From Streptomyces chattanoogensis (GTDB lineage Bacteria; Actinomycetota; Actinomycetes; Streptomycetales; Streptomycetaceae): DNA of 64,000 nt. Below the pieces are notes generated by a model. That model made no database searches. It had not been told where the DNA came from and worked only from the letters and a program-made list of their open reading frames with translations. The translations under genes were made by a program, and so were the position numbers. Positions within the stretch are counted from its first letter, which is position 1, and every line of letters begins with the position of its first letter. Shown here in pieces: positions 60,292-64,000 of the stretch. The stretch is from positions 124,001-188,000 of the forward strand of contig NZ_LGKG01000013.1 of assembly GCF_001294335.1 (NCBI RefSeq). The letters are read 5' to 3'.

Positions 60292-60966
60292 GTGAGCCGC
60301 AGCCTTCGACGCGGCGTCCTCGCCGCTACCGTCCTCTCGCTCTCCGTCGTCTCGCTGTCCGCCTGCGGGGCCGGGAGCGACGCGCAGACGCTGCAGGTCA
60401 AGCCGGACAACGCCGCGACCTCCGTCGGCGACATCAAGATCCAGAACGCGAATGTGATCACCCAGCCCGAGCTGAACGCCAAGGGTCCGGCCGTGGTCAC
60501 CGCGACGGTGTTCAACAGCGGCAGCAAGGACCAGAAGCTGACCGCGATCACCCTCGACGGCAGCGGCACGTCGGCCAAGCTGTCGCCCGCCTCCGGCGGC
60601 GCGGGCCCGATCACCGTGCCGGCCGGCGGCTCCGTCGTGATCGGCGGCGAGGGCAATGCCTCGGCCGTCGTGGCGAGCGGCCGCGAGGCCGTCCAGGACG
60701 GGAACCTCCAGCATCTGACGTTCGCCCTCAGCTCCACCGGCAAGGTGCAGATCGGCGCCTATGTCGTGCCGGCGAAGAGCTACTTCGAGGGCTACGGCCC
60801 CAAGGTCGTCCCGCAGCCCTCCGGTTCGGCGTCGCCGACGGAGTCGGGCAAGCCGTCCGCCTCCGCGACCCCGGCGGAGTCGGGCAAGCCCACGGAGTCC
60901 GGTACGCCGACGTCGTCGGGCAAGCCGTCCGGTGAGGCCTCGCAGGCGGCGCACGGCGGCCACTGA
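60292..60966 (+). CDS. Secreted lipoprotein (DUF461-like)
   Basis: 224 residues. A signal peptide with lipobox LSAC (Cys24) is followed by a beta-rich domain (AVVTATVFNSGSKDQKLTAI) and a C-terminal Ser/Pro/Thr/Gly tail with ESGKP-type repeats from repeated GAGTCGGGCAAGCC units. GTG 60292 has AAGGAGATG upstream. It sits between carD and phoP; its role is unknown, possibly copper- or stress-related as in other small actinobacterial lipoproteins. Confidence 0.82.
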   Translation: MSRSLRRGVLAATVLSLSVVSLSACGAGSDAQTLQVKPDNAATSVGDIKIQNANVITQPELNAKGPAVVTATVFNSGSKDQKLTAITLDGSGTSAKLSPASGGAGPITVPAGGSVVIGGEGNASAVVASGREAVQDGNLQHLTFALSSTGKVQIGAYVVPAKSYFEGYGPKVVPQPSGSASPTESGKPSASATPAESGKPTESGTPTSSGKPSGEASQAAHGGH

Positions 60967-61015
60967 GCCCGCCCGGCGGTCCGTCGCCGACCGGTCGCGC
61001 ACCATGCAGACGCCA

Positions 61016-61046
61016 AGGGCGCCCCTCCGGTCCGGAGGGGCGCCCT
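61016..61046. terminator. Terminator between lipoprotein and phoP
   Basis: 15-bp perfect arms AGGGCGCCCCTCCGG / CCGGAGGGGCGCCCT around a single T at 61031, between convergent genes. Confidence 0.85.
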
Positions 61047-61069
61047 GACGCATACGGCCGGCATCCGGC

Positions 61070-61750
61070 TTACGGCTCGAACTTGTACCCCAGACCGCGG
61101 ACCGTGACCAGGAAGCGCGGCGCCCCCGGGTCCGGCTCGATCTTGGCGCGCAGGCGCTTGACGTGCACGTCGAGGGTCTTGGTGTCGCCTACGTAGTCGG
61201 CGCCCCAGACGCGGTCGATGAGCTGCATGCGGGTCAGGACCCGGCCGGCGTTGCGCAGCAGCATCTCCAGCAGGTCGAACTCCTTGAGCGGCAGGTCGAC
61301 CTTGCCGCCGGAGACCGTGACGACATGGCGGTCCACGTCCATCCGGACCGGGCCGGCCTCCAGGGCCTGCGGGGTGACCTCCTCCGGCTCGCCGCGGCGG
61401 CGCAGCACCGCGCGGATGCGGGCGACCAGTTCGCGGGAGGAGAAGGGCTTGGTGACGTAGTCGTCGGCTCCTATTTCCAGGCCGACGACCTTGTCGATCT
61501 CGCTGTCCTTGGCGGTCACCATGATGACCGGGACGTTGGAGCGGCCACGCAGCTGGCGGCAGACCTCGGTGCCGGGCAGACCCGGCAGCATCAGGTCCAG
61601 CAGGACCAGGTCGGCGCCGTTGCGCTCGAACTCGTCCAGTCCGTCGGGGCCCGTAGCCGCGATGGCGACCTCGAAACCCTCCTTGCGGAGCATGTACGAC
61701 AGTGCATCGCTGAACGATTCCTCGTCCTCGACGACAAGCACTCGGGTCAC
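61070..61750 (-). CDS. phoP: Phosphate response regulator PhoP (OmpR/PhoB family)
   Basis: 226 residues. Phosphoacceptor Asp52 is in LVLLDLMLPGLPG and the receiver Lys in YVTKPFSSREL, followed by a winged-helix domain (TRMQLIDRVWGADYVGDTKT and VHVKRLRAKIEPD). It activates or represses the Pho regulon and many secondary-metabolite genes in Streptomyces. GTG 61750 overlaps the phoR stop by 4 bp. It faces the lipoprotein gene across a terminator. Confidence 0.95.
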   Translation of the reverse strand: MTRVLVVEDEESFSDALSYMLRKEGFEVAIAATGPDGLDEFERNGADLVLLDLMLPGLPGTEVCRQLRGRSNVPVIMVTAKDSEIDKVVGLEIGADDYVTKPFSSRELVARIRAVLRRRGEPEEVTPQALEAGPVRMDVDRHVVTVSGGKVDLPLKEFDLLEMLLRNAGRVLTRMQLIDRVWGADYVGDTKTLDVHVKRLRAKIEPDPGAPRFLVTVRGLGYKFEP

Positions 61751-63018
61751 GGAAGGACCTCCGGGGCAGGGTGAGCAGGGAGCGGTTCGTTGAAGGTCTC
61801 GTACGGGCGGTCCTCGTCGTCGAGGCCCTCCGCGGTATCGAGGTCGGCGGGCCGTTCGCGGTCGCGTACGGCACCTGCTTCGGGGAGACGCAGGGTGAAG
61901 GTGGAGCCCTGTCCCTCAGCGCTCCACACCGTGACCTCTCCGCCGTGGGAGGCGGCCACGTGCTTGACGATGGCGAGGCCGAGGCCGGTCCCGCCGGTGG
62001 CGCGCGAGCGCGCCGGGTCCACTCGGTAGAACCGCTCGAAGATACGGTCCCGGTCCTTCTCGGAGATCCCGATGCCCTGGTCGGTCACCGCGATCTCGAT
62101 CAGGTCGCCGCCGGGCGCGGAGATCCGGCGCCCGGCGATCCCGACCCGCGTACGGGCCGGGGAGTAGTTGACGGCGTTCTCGACGAGATTGCCGAGGGCC
62201 GCGGCGAGCTGGCCGCGGTTGCCCCATACGTGCAGGTCGGCGGTGCCTCCGGCGGCCATGGTGATCTGCTTCGTGCCGGCCTGCTGGCGGCAGCGGTCGA
62301 TCGCCTCGGCGACCAGCTCGTCGACCCGGACCGGCTCGGCGTCCTCCAGCGGGTCGTCGTTCTGCACCCGGGAGAGATCGATGAGCTCCTGGACGAGGCT
62401 GGTCAGGCGGGTGGCTTCGTTCTGCATCCGGCCGGCGAAGCGGGTGACCGCCTCGGGGTCGTCGCTGGCGTCCATCACGGCCTCGGAGAGGAGGGAGAGG
62501 GCGCCGACGGGCGTCTTGAGCTCGTGGCTGACGTTGGCGACGAAGTCGCGGCGGACCGCCTCTATGCGGCGGGCCTCGGTGAGGTCCTCGACCAGGAGGA
62601 GGACCAGGCGGGAACCGAGCGGGGCGACTCTGGCGGAGACCGCGAGCGCGTCCCCGCGGCCCGTGCCGCGGCGGGGCAGATCCAGCTCCACCTGGCGTAT
62701 CTCGCCGTCCCGGCGGGTGTCGCGGGCCATCTGCATCATCGGTTCGACGGCGAGCTTGCCGCCGCGGACCAGCCCGAGGGCGTACGCGGCGGAGCTGGCC
62801 TTGACGACGGCGTCGGCCTCGTCCAGGACGACGGCGGAGGAGCGGAGGACGGACAGGACGGTGTCGACGCCGGGCGGGAGGACGGCGTCGGTGTGCAGGG
62901 ACGTCCGCGTGGGCTTGGCCTGGTCCCGCTCGCTCCAGCGGAACGCCAGCATGGCGAAGACGCCGGTGCACAGTCCGGCGATCGCTGCCACTGCGGCAAC
63001 GGCCGCGTCCACGTTCAT
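61747..63018 (-). CDS. phoR: Phosphate sensor histidine kinase PhoR (SenX3-like)
   Basis: 423 residues. One N-terminal hydrophobic segment (about 6-26), a PAS-like region (about 55-150), His165 in FVANVSHELKTPVGAL, and an ATPase domain with ENAVNYSPARTRVG, DQGIGISEKDRDRIFERFYR and GTGLGLAIVKHV. It phosphorylates PhoP under phosphate limitation, with PhoU modulating it. ATG 63018 is the start. The stop overlaps phoP. Confidence 0.95.
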   Translation of the reverse strand: MNVDAAVAAVAAIAGLCTGVFAMLAFRWSERDQAKPTRTSLHTDAVLPPGVDTVLSVLRSSAVVLDEADAVVKASSAAYALGLVRGGKLAVEPMMQMARDTRRDGEIRQVELDLPRRGTGRGDALAVSARVAPLGSRLVLLLVEDLTEARRIEAVRRDFVANVSHELKTPVGALSLLSEAVMDASDDPEAVTRFAGRMQNEATRLTSLVQELIDLSRVQNDDPLEDAEPVRVDELVAEAIDRCRQQAGTKQITMAAGGTADLHVWGNRGQLAAALGNLVENAVNYSPARTRVGIAGRRISAPGGDLIEIAVTDQGIGISEKDRDRIFERFYRVDPARSRATGGTGLGLAIVKHVAASHGGEVTVWSAEGQGSTFTLRLPEAGAVRDRERPADLDTAEGLDDEDRPYETFNEPLPAHPAPEVLP

Positions 63019-63081
63019 GACTCCAGCGTATGCGGCACCTCGGACACTTCCCCAGCCGTGCGAGCGTCTGCTCGAACACCC

Positions 63082-63124
63082 GTCGCCCAGAGTTCACCGT
63101 GGCGTCGGTGGTGATTCACTCCGG
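63082..63124. promoter_or_regulatory. PHO-box module 1 between phoR and phoU
   Basis: GTCGCCCAGAGTTCACC then CGTCGG and TTCACTCCGG. GTTCACC (63092-63098) and ATTCACT (63114-63120) are 22 bp apart, two turns of an 11-bp PHO-box unit. It repeats as module 2 140 bp downstream. Confidence 0.7.
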
Positions 63125-63221
63125 AGGCGGGGCGAGGGCCCGGAAGGGGCGTGCGCCCGTCCGCCGAAAGCCCCTGGTGAGCCCGATGCGACCGTCCGGG
63201 GCTCCCCGGCACCGCGGCCAT

Positions 63222-63264
63222 GTCGCCCAGAGTTCACCTTCACGTCGGCATGGGTTCACTCCGG
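63222..63264. promoter_or_regulatory. PHO-box module 2 between phoR and phoU
   Basis: The same 43-bp layout: GTCGCCCAGAGTTCACC, CGTCGG and TTCACTCCGG, with GTTCACC (63232-63238) and GTTCACT (63254-63260) 22 bp apart. Confidence 0.75.
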
Positions 63265-63454
63265 GTGGGAGTGCCGGTCGCGCTGGCCCCGCACGGTGAG
63301 GGTGCGGGTGACGAATCGCTGACGAATCGATCCCGCACCGGCCACGCGGCGGCTGGGCTCCGCGGAGGAGGGGCCGTGCGGGCGCAGAGCGTGGGAGCGT
63401 GGGGAACCGAACCCCACCACCACCCGAACGACTCGATGCGAGAGAAGGTCACTG

Positions 63455-64000
63455 ATGCGGGACGCGTACCACGAGGAGCTGGATTCGATCGGCGAGGGCC
63501 TGGTCGAGATGGCCCGGCTCGTCGGCTCCGCGATCGGGCGCGCCACCACGGCGATACTCGATGCGGACCTCAAGCTGGCCGAGAGCGTGATCGCCGCCGA
63601 CGAGAAGGTCGACGACCTCCAGCGCGATCTGGAGGACCGGGCAGTCGCCCTTCTGGCGCGGCAGCAGCCGGTCGCCACCGACCTGCGGATCGTCGTCACC
63701 TCGCTGCGGATGAGCGCAGACCTGGAGCGCTCCGGCGACCTGGCCCAGCATGTGGCCAAGCTGGCGCGGCTGCGCTTCCCGCAGACGGCCGTCCCGCGCG
63801 ACCTGCACGCCACCATCCTGGAGATGGGGCAGCTGGCGCAGCGCCTGATGGCCAAGGCCGCCGAGGTCATCATCACCAAGGACGTCGATCTGGCGCTCCA
63901 GCTGGAGCAGGACGACGACGCGATGGACCTGCTGCACCGCGCCCTCTTCCAGCACCTGATGGACGACCGCTGGAAGCACGGCATCGAGACCGCCGTGGAC
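63455..64000 (+). CDS. phoU: Phosphate transport regulator PhoU (partial)
   Basis: 182 residues visible; the gene runs off the right edge. PhoU repeat signatures: MRDAYHEELDSIGEGLVEMA, then DLRIVVTSLRMSADLERSGD and later LMDDRWKHGIETAVD. It links the phosphate transporter to PhoR and restrains signalling when phosphate is plentiful. ATG 63455 follows GAGAAGG. It is divergent from phoR with two PHO-box modules between, so it is probably activated by PhoP. Confidence 0.95.
   Translation, partial: MRDAYHEELDSIGEGLVEMARLVGSAIGRATTAILDADLKLAESVIAADEKVDDLQRDLEDRAVALLARQQPVATDLRIVVTSLRMSADLERSGDLAQHVAKLARLRFPQTAVPRDLHATILEMGQLAQRLMAKAAEVIITKDVDLALQLEQDDDAMDLLHRALFQHLMDDRWKHGIETAVD

Overview
The window is a high-GC actinobacterial chromosome segment, almost certainly Streptomyces. 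The evidence is the codon bias, the many GTG starts, ATGA/GTGA stop-start overlaps, and marker genes including a MsiK-type sugar ATPase, an orphan GroEL2 with two CIRCE boxes, a GAF-PAS-GGDEF protein like CdgB, phoR-phoP/phoU with GTTCAC-type PHO boxes, CarD-ispD-ispF-cysS and a dre (DasR-type) site before nagK-nagA. From memory, the gene order follows the S. coelicolor SCO4228-SCO4308 block in reverse. That synteny is recalled, not computed.

Layout. 0-11 kb: end of a PPOX-family gene, a DUF4031 gene pair, an RpiR regulator-murQ-PTS EIIBC operon for N-acetylmuramate salvage, an MFS exporter divergent from an ArsR regulator, a monooxygenase-fold protein, an AraC/GyrI-like regulator, groEL2 and a cold-shock gene. 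11-17.7 kb: a CysO-like sulfur carrier and threonine synthase behind a SAM-I riboswitch, then gpgS, otsA and otsB (glucosylglycerate and trehalose synthesis). 17.7-29 kb: a sugar-binding lipoprotein, nagK-nagA with candidate dre sites, a PfkB kinase, a perfect parS site, a CBM35-like membrane protein, a diguanylate cyclase with BldD-like palindromes, flavin reductase, ArfB, TerD, and an XRE regulator divergent from a methionine aminopeptidase. 29-32 kb: an HbpS-like secreted protein beside a decayed TnpB element and the C-terminal half of a LuxR-type response regulator. This looks like a broken SenS-SenR locus.

32-35 kb holds a pentapeptide-repeat protein, a quinone oxidoreductase and an M24 peptidase. 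35.4-48.4 kb is accessory. Two paralogous HTH-TPR regulators precede a tightly overlapping set: malonyltransferase, acyl-CoA oxidase-like flavoprotein, KAS III, SDR, second KAS III, acyl carrier protein and KAS II, followed by a glutamate dehydrogenase and a dehydrogenase relic. It has no dehydratase, enoyl reductase, thioesterase or chain-length factor. I do not recognise its product, and it is the best candidate here for an undescribed system. 48.5-64 kb returns to core genes: WYL regulator, tRNA-Thr(UGU), msiK, a nucleotidyltransferase, DoxX protein, rlmB, cysS, a PPOX protein, ispF/ispD, carD, a lipoprotein, phoP/phoR and the start of phoU.

Functional links. murQ/PTS, nagK/nagA, the solute-binding lipoprotein and msiK suggest a distributed amino-sugar and oligosaccharide uptake programme, partly under DasR. 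CdgB under BldD and PhoRP under PHO boxes are the global developmental and phosphate controls present. The SAM riboswitch links methionine status to threonine synthase and, if co-transcribed, to the sulfur carrier.
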